Assembly (NCBI GenBank): GCA_020848905.1
Contig: JADLHG010000004.1
Span: forward strand, 248,001-312,000
DNA: 64,000 bases
Direction of reading: 5' to 3'
From: Deltaproteobacteria bacterium
Lineage (GTDB): Bacteria; Myxococcota_A; Polyangia; GCA-2747355; JADLHG01
In this document: positions 19,112-27,574 of the stretch, in pieces
Layout of the letters: every line of letters starts with the position of its first letter
Numbering within the stretch: the first letter of the stretch is position 1
Program-made: the position numbers and the translations under genes
The notes under the pieces: generated by a model
The model's input: only the letters and a program-made list of their open reading frames with translations
The model's database searches: none
What the model was told of the DNA's origin: nothing

Positions 19112-20593
19112 TCACGCGGCGGGCGGGGTCCAGCGCAGCTTGGGCTGGCGCGCGGCCAGCGTCTCGTCGAGGCGGCGGAGGCCCGTGGTGTGTGGGGCGT
19201 TCTTCACGCGCTCGGGGTCCTCGGCCGCTTCGCGGACGATGGCCTCCACCGCGGCCACGAAGCGGTCCAGCTCGGCCAGGGTCTCCGTTTCGGTGGGCTC
19301 GACCATGAACGCGCCGTGCACCACGAGCGGGAAGTACACCGTCGGCGGATGGTAGCCGTAGTCCATCAGGCGCTTAGCCAGGTCCAGGGTCGTCACGCCG
19401 CTCGCCTTCAGGTGCTTGTCCGTGGCGACCACCTCGTGCATGCACGCCTCGGGGAAAGGCACGTGCAGGGACTCCTTCAGGCGGGCACGCAGGTAGTTGG
19501 CGTTCAGCACCGCCATGTCCGTCACGCGCCGGAGTCCCTCGCCGCCGTTTTCGCGCAGGTAGACCCAGGCGCGGAGGAGCGTGCCGAAGTTGCCGAAGAA
19601 GGCGCGCACGCGGCCGATCGACTTCGGGCGGGCGTAGTCGGCGACGTAGCGGGAACCCGCGCGCTCCACCGTCGGCGTGGGGAGGAAGGGGACGAGCTTC
19701 TCGGCGATCCCGACGGGGCCCGCCCCCGGCCCACCGCCTCCGTGCGGGGTGCCGAAGGTCTTGTGCAGGTTGTAGTGCATGACGTCCACCCCCATGTCTC
19801 CGGGGCGGAAGCGTCCCATGAGCGCGTTCAGGTTCGCGCCGTCCATGTAGACGAGGCCGCCCGCGCGGTGGACCACCTCGGCGATCTCGGCCAGGTGTCG
19901 CTCGAAGAGCCCGAGGGTGTTCGGGTTGGTGATCATGATCGCCGCGACGTCGTCGGAGAGGGCGGCCTTGACGGCGTCGGGGTGCACGAGCCCGTCGGGC
20001 CCGGAGGGGACCTGCACCGTGTAGAAGCCGTTCAGAGTGCACGACGCGGGGTTCGTGCCGTGCGCCGAGTCGGGGATGAGCACGCGCGTGCGGCGCTGCC
20101 CGAGGTCCTGGTGGTAGGCGCGGATCATCATCAGGCCGGTGAGCTCGCCCTGGGCGCCTGCCGACGGCTGGAGGGTCACGCGAGAGAAGCCCCCCACCTC
20201 GGCCAGCATGCGCTCGAGGTCGTACATCAGCTCGAGCGCCCCCTGCAGGTCTTCCTCGGGCTGGTACGGGTGCAACCGGTTGAAGCACGGAAAGCCCGAG
20301 GCTGCGTCGGCGCACTTCGGGTTGTGCTTCATGGTGCAAGAGCCGAGCGGATACATCCCCGTGTCGATGCTGAAGTTCCACTGCGACGCGCGCGTGTAGT
20401 GGCGCACGACCTGCGGCTCGCTCACCTCCGGCAGCAGGGGCTCGCGGAGGCGTCGCAGCTCGATGGGCCACGCTCCCTCGAGCGTCACCTCGGGGACGTC
20501 GAGCGCCGGGAGCGAGGCGCCGGTCCGGCCGGGCTCGCTCTCGGCGAAGATGGGCTCTTGATGGTGAAGCAGTCCGCGGGTGGGCTCGTTCAC
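19112..20593 (-). CDS. gcvPB: glycine dehydrogenase (decarboxylating) subunit 2
   Basis: The protein is 493 aa with a GTG start at 20593 that overlaps the gcvPA stop (GTGA), so the two P-protein subunits are translationally coupled. The PLP-binding Lys lies in HYNLHKTFGTPHGGGGPG. Other family signatures are GSCTMKHNPK, QPSAGAQGEL, IPDSAHGTNPAS and DGANLNALMGRFRPGD. Together with GcvPA it decarboxylates glycine and transfers the aminomethyl group to lipoyl-GcvH. It is the last gene of the T-H-PA-PB operon. The two-subunit form is usual in many bacteria outside the enterics. Confidence 0.96.
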   Translation of the reverse strand: MNEPTRGLLHHQEPIFAESEPGRTGASLPALDVPEVTLEGAWPIELRRLREPLLPEVSEPQVVRHYTRASQWNFSIDTGMYPLGSCTMKHNPKCADAASGFPCFNRLHPYQPEEDLQGALELMYDLERMLAEVGGFSRVTLQPSAGAQGELTGLMMIRAYHQDLGQRRTRVLIPDSAHGTNPASCTLNGFYTVQVPSGPDGLVHPDAVKAALSDDVAAIMITNPNTLGLFERHLAEIAEVVHRAGGLVYMDGANLNALMGRFRPGDMGVDVMHYNLHKTFGTPHGGGGPGAGPVGIAEKLVPFLPTPTVERAGSRYVADYARPKSIGRVRAFFGNFGTLLRAWVYLRENGGEGLRRVTDMAVLNANYLRARLKESLHVPFPEACMHEVVATDKHLKASGVTTLDLAKRLMDYGYHPPTVYFPLVVHGAFMVEPTETETLAELDRFVAAVEAIVREAAEDPERVKNAPHTTGLRRLDETLAARQPKLRWTPPAA

Positions 20594-21963
20594 GCGTGCT
20601 CCTTCAGCGCCTGGATCAGGCGGTCGAGGTCGGCTCGTCGATGGGTTTCGGTGACGCTCACGAGGAGCGTGTCGGCCAGCGCCCGGTCGAAACGGCCGAG
20701 CGCCACGCCGGGGACCAGGTCGGCGCGCTCGCGCACGCGCGTCACGACGGCCTGGGCGTCTCCTCCCGGCACCCGCACGGCGAACTCGTTGAACGAGGGG
20801 GCCCGGGAGCGAAGGGCGTAGCCTGGGAGCGCGCCGATCGCCTCGCGCGCGTAGCTGGCCTTGGCCAGGTTCAGCTTCGCGAGCTGCCGGAAGCCCGTGC
20901 GACCGAGGAGCGAGAGGTGGATGGCGAAGCGCAGCGCGAGGAGCGCGGTGTTCGTGCAGATGTTGGAGGTGGCCTTCTCCCGCCGGATGTGCTGCTCGCG
21001 CGTGGTGAGCGTCATGACGTAGCCCACGCGACCGTCGCGATCGACCGTCTGGCCCACCAGGCGGCCGGGCATGGCGCGCGCCGCTTGCTTGCCCGAAGCC
21101 GCGAAGAGGCCCACCCCGGGGCCGCCCAGGTTCGGCGGGCTGGCGAGGCTGATCCCTTCGGCGGCGGCGATGTCGGCGCCCATCTCGGCCGGGGACTTGA
21201 GCAGCGCCAGGGCCAGGGGTTCGGTGCAGACGACCACGAGGAGGGCGCCCGCGCGGTGCGCTGCCTCGGCTACCGGGGTGAGGTCCTCCACTACGCCGAG
21301 GAAGTTCGGCGTCTGCGCGACCACGCAGGCCACGGTGTCGTCGAGCCCCTGCGCGAGGGCGCGCGGGTCGGTCTTTCCCTCGGCGTCGAGCGGGACGCGC
21401 CCCAGACAGTGGCCCTCGGCCTCGAGCCCGGCGAGATAGGTGCTGCAGGTTTCGCGGTACTCCGGGTGCACTCCGTCGGTGACCAGCACCCGGCTGCGTC
21501 CCGTGAGGCGCCGCGCCATGAGCGCCCCCTCGGCCGCGGCCGAGGCGCCGTCGTACATGGAGGCGTTGGCGATCTCCATGCCGAGAAGCTCGGCCACCAT
21601 GGTCTGAAACTCGAAGATCGAGAGCAGGGTCCCCTGCGCCAGCTCGGCCTGGTAGGGCGTATAGGCCGTCGCGAACTCCCCGCGCAGGCTCAGGGCGTCC
21701 ACCGCCGACGGAATGTGGTGGCGGTAGAGTCCGGCGCCGACGAAGGCCAGGAAGCCGGAATCGCGGCTCTGGAAGCGGTTCCTCTGGCCGATGGCGCGCA
21801 GCTCCTCGAGGAGCTCGGCCTCGCACAGGGGCTCGGGGAGCTCGAGGGGCCGGCCGTGCCTCAGGCCTTCCGGAATGCAGGTGAAGAGCTCGTCTACCGA
21901 GCGGACGCCAATGACCTTCAGCATCCGCTCTACGTCGGCGGGGGTCTGCGGCAAGTACCTCAT
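20590..21963 (-). CDS. gcvPA: glycine dehydrogenase (decarboxylating) subunit 1
   Basis: The protein is 457 aa with an ATG 9 nt after the gcvH stop. It has the family hallmarks MRYLPQTPADVERML, FVGAGLYRHHIP, TAYTPYQAELAQGTL, NASMYDGASAAAEG and NICTNTALLALRFA. It forms the heterodimeric P-protein with the overlapping downstream gcvPB product. The length fits the 440-460 aa usual for this subunit. It lacks the PLP Lys, which is in subunit 2. Confidence 0.96.
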   Translation of the reverse strand: MRYLPQTPADVERMLKVIGVRSVDELFTCIPEGLRHGRPLELPEPLCEAELLEELRAIGQRNRFQSRDSGFLAFVGAGLYRHHIPSAVDALSLRGEFATAYTPYQAELAQGTLLSIFEFQTMVAELLGMEIANASMYDGASAAAEGALMARRLTGRSRVLVTDGVHPEYRETCSTYLAGLEAEGHCLGRVPLDAEGKTDPRALAQGLDDTVACVVAQTPNFLGVVEDLTPVAEAAHRAGALLVVVCTEPLALALLKSPAEMGADIAAAEGISLASPPNLGGPGVGLFAASGKQAARAMPGRLVGQTVDRDGRVGYVMTLTTREQHIRREKATSNICTNTALLALRFAIHLSLLGRTGFRQLAKLNLAKASYAREAIGALPGYALRSRAPSFNEFAVRVPGGDAQAVVTRVRERADLVPGVALGRFDRALADTLLVSVTETHRRADLDRLIQALKEHA

Positions 21964-21972
21964 GGGGTTTTG

Positions 21973-22359
21973 CTACTCCGCGGCGGCCACGAGGGCCTGG
22001 TAGGCGGGGGCGTCCATCAGCTTGTCGAGCTCGGCCGGCGCGGAGACCTCGAGTTCGACCAGCCAGCCGTCGCCGTAGCAGGCGTCGTTGACGAGCTCCG
22101 GCTGCGCCTCCAGGCGGTCGTTGATCTTCGTGACCGTGCCGCTCACCGGCGCGTAGAGGTCGGAGACCGACTTGACGGATTCGATGGTGCCGAAGGGCTG
22201 GCCGGCCTGGCACTTCGCGCCCACCTTGGGAAGCTCCACCATCGTGATGTCGCCGAGCTGCTCCACGGCGAAGGCGGTCACCCCGACGGTGACCTTTCCG
22301 CCGCTCGAGCGGGCCCACTCGTGATCCTTCGTGTAACGCAGGTCCTTCGGGAAATCCAT
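21973..22359 (-). CDS. gcvH: glycine cleavage system H protein
   Basis: The protein is 128 aa from the ATG at 22359, with AAGGAG about 8 nt upstream. The lipoyl-attachment Lys63 is in the canonical IESVKSVSDLYAPVSG motif, and the fold starts with DLRYTKDHEWA. It carries the aminomethyl intermediate between P-, T- and L-proteins. It lies 46 bp after gcvT and 9 bp before gcvPA in the operon. Confidence 0.97.
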   Translation of the reverse strand: MDFPKDLRYTKDHEWARSSGGKVTVGVTAFAVEQLGDITMVELPKVGAKCQAGQPFGTIESVKSVSDLYAPVSGTVTKINDRLEAQPELVNDACYGDGWLVELEVSAPAELDKLMDAPAYQALVAAAE

Positions 22360-22405
22360 GCTCGTGCTCCTTGCTGGCGGGAAGGGTTCGGCGCGCGGCC
22401 GGTTG

Positions 22406-23524
22406 TCAGGGATTCGGGCGCTGGTAGAAGGGTCCCCGCACGACCTCGGCCTCGACGGCCTTGCCGCGCACATCCACGTGGAGGCGGGTGCCGAGCTCGG
22501 CGAGCGCCGTCGGGACGTAGGCCAGCGCGATGGCGCGGCCGAGAGTCGGGGACATGGTGCCGCTCGTGACGTGGCCCACGGGGTCCTGCGGAAGGCCGTC
22601 GGACTGCGCCCGGCAGACCGGGTGCCCGTGCCGGGCGATCCCCCGCCCGCGCATCTCCAGGCAGACCAGGCGCCGCGAGAGCCCCTCCGCCTTCTGCCGC
22701 GAGAGGACGTCTGAGCCGATGAAGGTGCGCCCCTTGAGCTTCACCGTCCAGCCGAGTCCCGCCTCGAGCGGGCTCGTGGTCTGGTCGATGTCGTTGCCGT
22801 AGAGCATCAGCCGGGCTTCGAGGCGCAGCGTGTCGCGGGCGCCGAGGCCGCAGAGCTTGAGGCCGAAGGCGCCGCCGGCCTCGACGATCGCGCCCCAGAG
22901 AGCGGGGGCGTCGTCCGGGCGGCAGAAGATCTCGTAGCCGTCCTCGCCGGTGTAGCCGGTGCGCGAGCTGACGCAAGCGATGCCCGCCGCGGTGCTCGCC
23001 GCGAAGTGAAAGGAGGGGAGCTCCGCCACCTGTTGGCCGGCGAGACGGCTCCAGAGTGCCGCGGCCCTCGGCCCCTGGAGCGCGACGAGCGCCCACTCGG
23101 CGCTGCGGTTGGTGACCGTGCAGGCCTTCCCCGTCTGCTCGGCGAACCAGGCGTAGTCCTTGTCCACGTTTGAGGCGTTCACCACCACGAGCACCTTGTC
23201 TGCCGAGTGACGGTAGACCAGGCAGTCGTCGACGATCCCGCCGTCGGGGTAGCAGATCGGCGTGTAGAGGATCTGGCCGTCAGAGAGCTTGCAGACGGCG
23301 TTCGTCATCAGCCGGTCTACCGCCGCGAGGGCGCCCGGCCCGGTGAATTCCACCTCGCCCATGTGGCTCACGTCGAAGAGCCCGCAGGCGGTGCGGACGG
23401 CCTGGTGCTCGTCGATGATCCCCGTGTACTGCAGGGGCATGCGGAAGCCGGCGAAGTCCACGATACGGGCCGAGGCGGACTGGTGGGCGGCGAGAAGCGG
23501 GGTGTTCTGGGGTTGGCCGGTCAT
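22406..23524 (-). CDS. gcvT: aminomethyltransferase (glycine cleavage T protein)
   Basis: The protein is 372 aa from the ATG at 23524, with AGGAGAAAG immediately upstream. The family motifs are FAGFRMPLQYTGI, GLFDVSHMGEVEF, SRTGYTGEDGYEIF, LEARLMLYGNDID and GHVTSGTMSPTLG. It transfers the methylene group from lipoyl-GcvH to tetrahydrofolate, releasing ammonia. It is the first gene of the gcvT-H-PA-PB operon and is read from the promoter at 23560-23587. No lpdA (L protein) is nearby. Confidence 0.97.
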   Translation of the reverse strand: MTGQPQNTPLLAAHQSASARIVDFAGFRMPLQYTGIIDEHQAVRTACGLFDVSHMGEVEFTGPGALAAVDRLMTNAVCKLSDGQILYTPICYPDGGIVDDCLVYRHSADKVLVVVNASNVDKDYAWFAEQTGKACTVTNRSAEWALVALQGPRAAALWSRLAGQQVAELPSFHFAASTAAGIACVSSRTGYTGEDGYEIFCRPDDAPALWGAIVEAGGAFGLKLCGLGARDTLRLEARLMLYGNDIDQTTSPLEAGLGWTVKLKGRTFIGSDVLSRQKAEGLSRRLVCLEMRGRGIARHGHPVCRAQSDGLPQDPVGHVTSGTMSPTLGRAIALAYVPTALAELGTRLHVDVRGKAVEAEVVRGPFYQRPNP

Positions 23525-23559
23525 CTTTCTCCTCGGACGCGGCGGCGCGAGCGGCCGGA

Positions 23560-23587
23560 AGCATAGAACATGCGCCTGCAGGGTCAA
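23560..23587 (-). promoter_or_regulatory. sigma70-type promoter of the gcv operon
   Basis: On the minus strand, TTGACC (23587-23582) is followed after 16 nt by TATGCT (23565-23560). This is the best-matching promoter in the window. The predicted transcript starts near 23553, leaving about 29 nt of leader before gcvT including its Shine-Dalgarno sequence. That is too short for a glycine riboswitch. Confidence 0.55.
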
Positions 23588-23660
23588 GCGCGTCGCGCGG
23601 TGCCCTCGGCAGGCCGGACTGTGCTATCCGTAGGCCATCCGCAGAAAGGGTGCAACGACG

Positions 23661-24683
23661 ATGAGCACCGAACGCGACAATCAGATGGTCTGGGACGGGC
23701 GATCGCCCGGTCACTACGAGGTCTGGTACCTGACCTTCAACCATCGCGCGAGCGGCACGGGCTTCTGGATCCGCTACACCCTCGAGTCGCCGCTTCCGGG
23801 GCATGGGGAGCCCTACGCCCAGCTCTGGTTCGCGCGCTTCGACGCGCAGCATCCCCGTCGCAACCTGGCCCTGAACCGCAAGCTGCCCATCGCGGAGTTC
23901 GGCGCGCAGGCTTCGCCCTTCGAGCTCCGGCTGGGCGACGCGGTGCTGCGGCACGGAGCGCTCACGGGGCGGCTCCAGAGCGGGTCCCACGAGATCTCCT
24001 GGGACCTCTCCTTCAGCCCGGCCTCGTTCACCCACCGCTTCTTCCCCGACCTGATCTACGATCGATCCTTCGCCGACACGAAGGCCGTGTCGCCCAACCT
24101 GATGGTCGCCCTCTCCGGCCAGATCGTGGTCGACGACCGCACCTACACGCTGGTGGACGAGCCCGGAGGCCAGAGCCACCTCTGGGGGCGCAAGCACGCC
24201 CACGCCCACGCCTGGGCCCACTGCAACGCCTTTCGCGAGGACGCCACTGCCGGGCTCGAGGTGCTCTCGGCGAAGATCCGGCGCGGCGGCTTCGTCTCCC
24301 CGACCTTGACCTGGATGAGCCTCTACCTGGGGAGCGAGGTCTACGCGTTCCGGGAGCTCTGGTCGGTCCCCCTCGCGCGGGCCAGCTGGGAGACGGGCCT
24401 CTATCGCTTCTCGGCCCTCGGGCCGCTGGCCAAGGTCGAGGGCGAGTTCCGCTCGCGCCCGGAGGATCTGGTCCGCGCCACGTACGTGGACCCCGACGGG
24501 CAGGAGGCCTTCTGCCACAACACGGAGGTGGCTGACGCGCAGGTCACGCTCTGGACGCGGCGGTCGGTCTTCTCGCGCTTCCGGCAGCTCTGCCGCCTCA
24601 CCGCGCGCGGCACGGGTCACTTCGAATACGTGGCCCGGACCCCCGACGGACGCGTCGAGCGGCAGCACCAGACCATTCGCTGA
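23661..24683 (+). CDS. lipocalin-like (AttH/tocopherol cyclase-like) protein, unknown function
   Basis: The protein is 340 aa with AAAGGG upstream of the ATG. It has no signal peptide. The sequence is beta-rich with Trp and aromatic spacing (SPGHYEVWYLTFNH, GFWIRYTLESP) and a His-rich WGRKHAHAHAWAHCNAF segment near 173-190, which recalls the lipocalin-like barrels of the AttH, CrtC (carotenoid hydratase) and tocopherol cyclase groups. I cannot say which group it belongs to, or whether it is an enzyme. No carotenoid or quinone genes adjoin it. It is divergent from the gcv operon. Confidence 0.6.
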   Translation: MSTERDNQMVWDGRSPGHYEVWYLTFNHRASGTGFWIRYTLESPLPGHGEPYAQLWFARFDAQHPRRNLALNRKLPIAEFGAQASPFELRLGDAVLRHGALTGRLQSGSHEISWDLSFSPASFTHRFFPDLIYDRSFADTKAVSPNLMVALSGQIVVDDRTYTLVDEPGGQSHLWGRKHAHAHAWAHCNAFREDATAGLEVLSAKIRRGGFVSPTLTWMSLYLGSEVYAFRELWSVPLARASWETGLYRFSALGPLAKVEGEFRSRPEDLVRATYVDPDGQEAFCHNTEVADAQVTLWTRRSVFSRFRQLCRLTARGTGHFEYVARTPDGRVERQHQTIR

Positions 24684-24711
24684 CTTTTTTCGGTCGCGGA
24701 GCCCCGTCGCG

Positions 24712-24717
24712 TAAGAT
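24712..24717 (+). promoter_or_regulatory. -10 box (TAAGAT) giving a leaderless dacB transcript
   Basis: TAAGAT ends 6 nt before the dacB ATG and there is no Shine-Dalgarno sequence, so the transcript would begin at or next to the start codon. No good -35 box is visible at the usual distance. Confidence 0.35.
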
Positions 24718-24723
24718 GGGCGG

Positions 24724-26169
24724 ATGCCCCATCGGGCCGTGACCCTCGCGGCGCTCCTCCTCGTGAGCGCCACCGCCGCCGCCGAGGGTCCCGACGAGGC
24801 GACGCTACGGCTCAAGCAACGGCTCGCCCAGCTCGCGGGGCAGCGCCTCGGTGGCCGGCTCAGCTACGCCGTGATGGATCTGAAGACGGGAGCGCTCCTG
24901 GCAGCGCACGCCGAGGACCGTCCGGCCCCCGTCGCCTCCTGCGTGAAGCTCGTCACCTCGAGCACGGCGCTCGCGCTGCTCGGGCCGGAGTTCCGCATCA
25001 AGACCGTGCTCTACGCGGCGCGCCGCGACGGGGGCGTCGTCGAGGGGGACCTGCACCTCAAGGGTTTCGGCGATCCGACCCTTCGCGAGGGGCACCTCTG
25101 GCGCATGGTTCAGGACCTCTACGACCTCGGGGTTCGCGAGGTGCGCGGCGGCGTGGTGGTGGACGACACGCACTTCGACCGTCACCTCCTGGCGCCGCTC
25201 TTTCGCAGCAACCGTACCGACCGACACTACCGCGCGCCGATCGGCGCCGTGTCGATCAACGAAAACGGCGTGTCGGTACGGGTGGTGCCCGGTCCTGCCC
25301 CCGGGCAGCCCGCGTCGGTGATCCTCCAGCCCCGGAGCCGCTATCTGAAGCTCGTGAACCGCGTGCGCACCGTCGGCCCACGGCGGCGCAGCTTCATCGA
25401 CGTGAAGACCAAGGGCGCGGGAGACGCGACCCTGGTGATCGTCTCGGGGCGCGTGCGGACCGGCTACGCGAGCAAGTGGGTGCGGCGCCGCATCGAGCAC
25501 CCGAGCCTGCTCGCGGGCTACACGCTCCTCGACCTCCTGGCCGAGCGGGGGATCAAGGTGGCGCAGGAGCGGGTGCGCCGGGGGGCGACGCCGGCTGGCG
25601 TGCGCCCGGTGGCCACGCGGTACTCGCCGCCGCTCGCGGTCCTCGTGCGCCACATGAACAAGGTGAGCAGCAACTTCGTCGCCGAGCAGCTTCTGAAGGT
25701 CATCGGCGCGGAGGTGAGCGGTCCTCCGGGGAGCGCTGCGAAGGGGCTGAAGGCGGTGGCGCAGCACCTCGCGGGGGCGGGAGTTCCGCCGGGCAGCTAC
25801 CTGATGCTGAACGGGTCCGGTCTCTACAAGAGCAACCGCTTCACCGCGGCGCAGCTCGTGCGGCTACTGCGGGCTGCGCACCTCGATTTCCGCTACGGAC
25901 AAGAGCTCGCCTCATCGCTGGCCGTGGCGGGCGTGGACGGCACGCTCGGTCACCGGCTGGCCCGCACGGGGGCCAAGCGCCTCATCCGCGCCAAGACCGG
26001 CACCCTGGCGAACGTGATCAGCCTGGCGGGCTATGCCGGCACCGCGAGCGGCAAGGGGCTCCTGGCCTTCGCCATCCTGGCCAGCGAGCTCCCCTCGAGT
26101 CGCCTCCTCGCGGCCCGACACCGCGCGGACGAGATGGCGCGGGCCATGGTCGCCTACCTCGAGCGTTGA
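24724..26169 (+). CDS. dacB: D-alanyl-D-alanine carboxypeptidase/endopeptidase (PBP4, family S13)
   Basis: The protein is 481 aa. A short signal peptide ends near residue 21. All three penicillin-binding motifs are in order: SxxK as SCVK (Ser72, Lys75), SxN as SSN (315-317) and KTG at 424-426. A large insertion between SxxK and SxN, with DPTLREGHLWRMVQDLYD and GAVSINENGVSV, is typical of the PBP4 class. It trims or cleaves D-Ala cross-links of peptidoglycan in the periplasm. Alone in orientation with rarA, which starts 44 bp downstream. Confidence 0.93.
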   Translation: MPHRAVTLAALLLVSATAAAEGPDEATLRLKQRLAQLAGQRLGGRLSYAVMDLKTGALLAAHAEDRPAPVASCVKLVTSSTALALLGPEFRIKTVLYAARRDGGVVEGDLHLKGFGDPTLREGHLWRMVQDLYDLGVREVRGGVVVDDTHFDRHLLAPLFRSNRTDRHYRAPIGAVSINENGVSVRVVPGPAPGQPASVILQPRSRYLKLVNRVRTVGPRRRSFIDVKTKGAGDATLVIVSGRVRTGYASKWVRRRIEHPSLLAGYTLLDLLAERGIKVAQERVRRGATPAGVRPVATRYSPPLAVLVRHMNKVSSNFVAEQLLKVIGAEVSGPPGSAAKGLKAVAQHLAGAGVPPGSYLMLNGSGLYKSNRFTAAQLVRLLRAAHLDFRYGQELASSLAVAGVDGTLGHRLARTGAKRLIRAKTGTLANVISLAGYAGTASGKGLLAFAILASELPSSRLLAARHRADEMARAMVAYLER

Positions 26170-26212
26170 CCCGGGGGCGTGCTATAGCGAACCCGCAGGT
26201 CGAGGAGACGCG

Positions 26213-27544
26213 ATGGACCTTTTCCAGCGACAGGCGCAGAGGGAGCGGCGCGGTCAGCCCCTGGCTCAGCGGGTACGTCCGAACCGCCTCGAGGAGCTCT
26301 TCGGTCAGCAGCACCTGGTGGGCCCCGGCCGCCTGCTGGCGCGCGTGATCGCCGACGACCGGATCCCGTCGATGATCCTCTGGGGACCCCCGGGCAGCGG
26401 GAAGACGACGCTGGCGCAGATCATCGCTCGCAGTACGGGGGCGATCTTCGTCGACCTCCCCGCGGTGGGGTCCGGGGTCCGGGAGCTGCGGGCCGCGGTG
26501 GAGGAGGCCGCCCGACAGCGCGACCAGATGGGGCGTCGCACGGTCCTGTTCATCGACGAGATCCACCGCTTCAACAAGGCCCAGCAGGACGCGCTCCTGC
26601 CGCACGTCGAGCAGGGGACCGTGATCCTCGTCGGGGCCACGACGGAGAACCCCTCCTTCGAGGTGATCCCGGCGCTCCTGTCGCGGTCGCGCGTCTTGCG
26701 GCTCGAGCCGCTCGCCGAGGACGACCTCGTCGGGATCCTGGGCCGTGCCGTGGCCGAGGACGCCGAGCTGCGGCGCCAGCAGGCGGTGGTCCCGGACGAG
26801 CTCTTGCGGGGGATCGCGCAGGCCGCCGGAGGGGACGCTCGACGGGCCCTGACCGTGCTGGAGGTGGCGCTCTCCCTCGTGGGACCGGGCGAGACGCTGA
26901 CCCCCGAGCTCGTCCAGCAAGCCCTCGGTAGCCAGACCTTGCTCTACGACCAGGCCGCGGAGGAGCACTTCAACGTGGCCTCGGCCTTCATCAAGAGCCT
27001 GCGGGGCTCGGACCCGGACGCCGCGGTGTACTGGATGGCCCGCATGCTCGAAGCGGGAGAGGACCCGATCTTCGTCGTGCGGCGCATGGTCATCTTCGCC
27101 GCGGAGGACATCGGCAACGCCGACCCGCAGGCGCTGGTGCTGGCCACCGCGGCCCTGAGCGCGGTGCAGCTCGTGGGGCTGCCCGAGGGGGTGCTGCCGC
27201 TGACGCAGGCCGCGACCTACCTGGCCTGCGCCCCGAAGTCGAACAGCGCGCTCGTGGCCTACGACCGGGCGCGAGCCGACGTGCGCCAGCACGGGGCGCT
27301 GCCCGTGCCGATGCACCTTCGCAACGCGCCCACCCGACTGATGGAAGAACAGGGGTACGGGGCGGGCTATCGCTACGCGCATGACCACCCGGGGCACTTC
27401 GTCGCGCAGGAGCACCTCCCGGCCCCCCTTGCCGGTCGGCGGTACTACGAGCCCTCGGCGGAAGGACTGGAGTCGGAGCTCGGCCGGCGCCTGGAGCGAT
27501 GGCGGGAGACCGCGGGGCGGAATGGGCCGGAGCGTAGCGGCTAG
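26213..27544 (+). CDS. rarA: replication-associated recombination protein A (RarA/MgsA)
   Basis: The protein is 443 aa from the ATG at 26213, with GAGGAGA upstream. It begins MDLFQRQ and has the early PLAQRVRPNRLEELFGQQHLVG motif of the family. AAA+ motifs: Walker A GPPGSGKTT at 58-66, Walker B TVLFIDEIHRF near 107-117, then sensor 1 GATTENPSFEV. The C-terminal tetramerisation part includes GSDPDAAVYWMARM and CAPKSNSALVAYDRA. It acts at stalled replication forks together with SSB. It is 3'-to-3' with the UbiA-family gene, 24 bp apart. Confidence 0.95.
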   Translation: MDLFQRQAQRERRGQPLAQRVRPNRLEELFGQQHLVGPGRLLARVIADDRIPSMILWGPPGSGKTTLAQIIARSTGAIFVDLPAVGSGVRELRAAVEEAARQRDQMGRRTVLFIDEIHRFNKAQQDALLPHVEQGTVILVGATTENPSFEVIPALLSRSRVLRLEPLAEDDLVGILGRAVAEDAELRRQQAVVPDELLRGIAQAAGGDARRALTVLEVALSLVGPGETLTPELVQQALGSQTLLYDQAAEEHFNVASAFIKSLRGSDPDAAVYWMARMLEAGEDPIFVVRRMVIFAAEDIGNADPQALVLATAALSAVQLVGLPEGVLPLTQAATYLACAPKSNSALVAYDRARADVRQHGALPVPMHLRNAPTRLMEEQGYGAGYRYAHDHPGHFVAQEHLPAPLAGRRYYEPSAEGLESELGRRLERWRETAGRNGPERSG

Positions 27545-27552
27545 TCTCAGTA

Positions 27553-27574
27553 TTCTAGAAGCAGCAATCTAGAA
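27553..27574. other. AT-rich hairpin between convergent genes
   Basis: TTCTAGA (27553-27559) and TCTAGAA (27568-27574) form a perfect 7-bp inverted repeat around an 8-nt loop between the stops of rarA and the UbiA-family gene, overlapping the latter's TAG. It is unusually AT-rich for the region. It could be a weak bidirectional terminator, but there is no T-run on either strand and the stem is weak. Confidence 0.3.

Noticed and set aside
23525-23660. Possible glycine riboswitch upstream of gcvT
   Set aside because: The predicted transcript start leaves only about 29 nt of leader and no aptamer-like helices were seen in the 136-bp region.
27553-27574. Strong intrinsic terminator between rarA and the UbiA-family gene
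   Set aside because: The stem is only 7 bp and AT-rich, without a T-run on either strand. It is kept only as a low-confidence hairpin.
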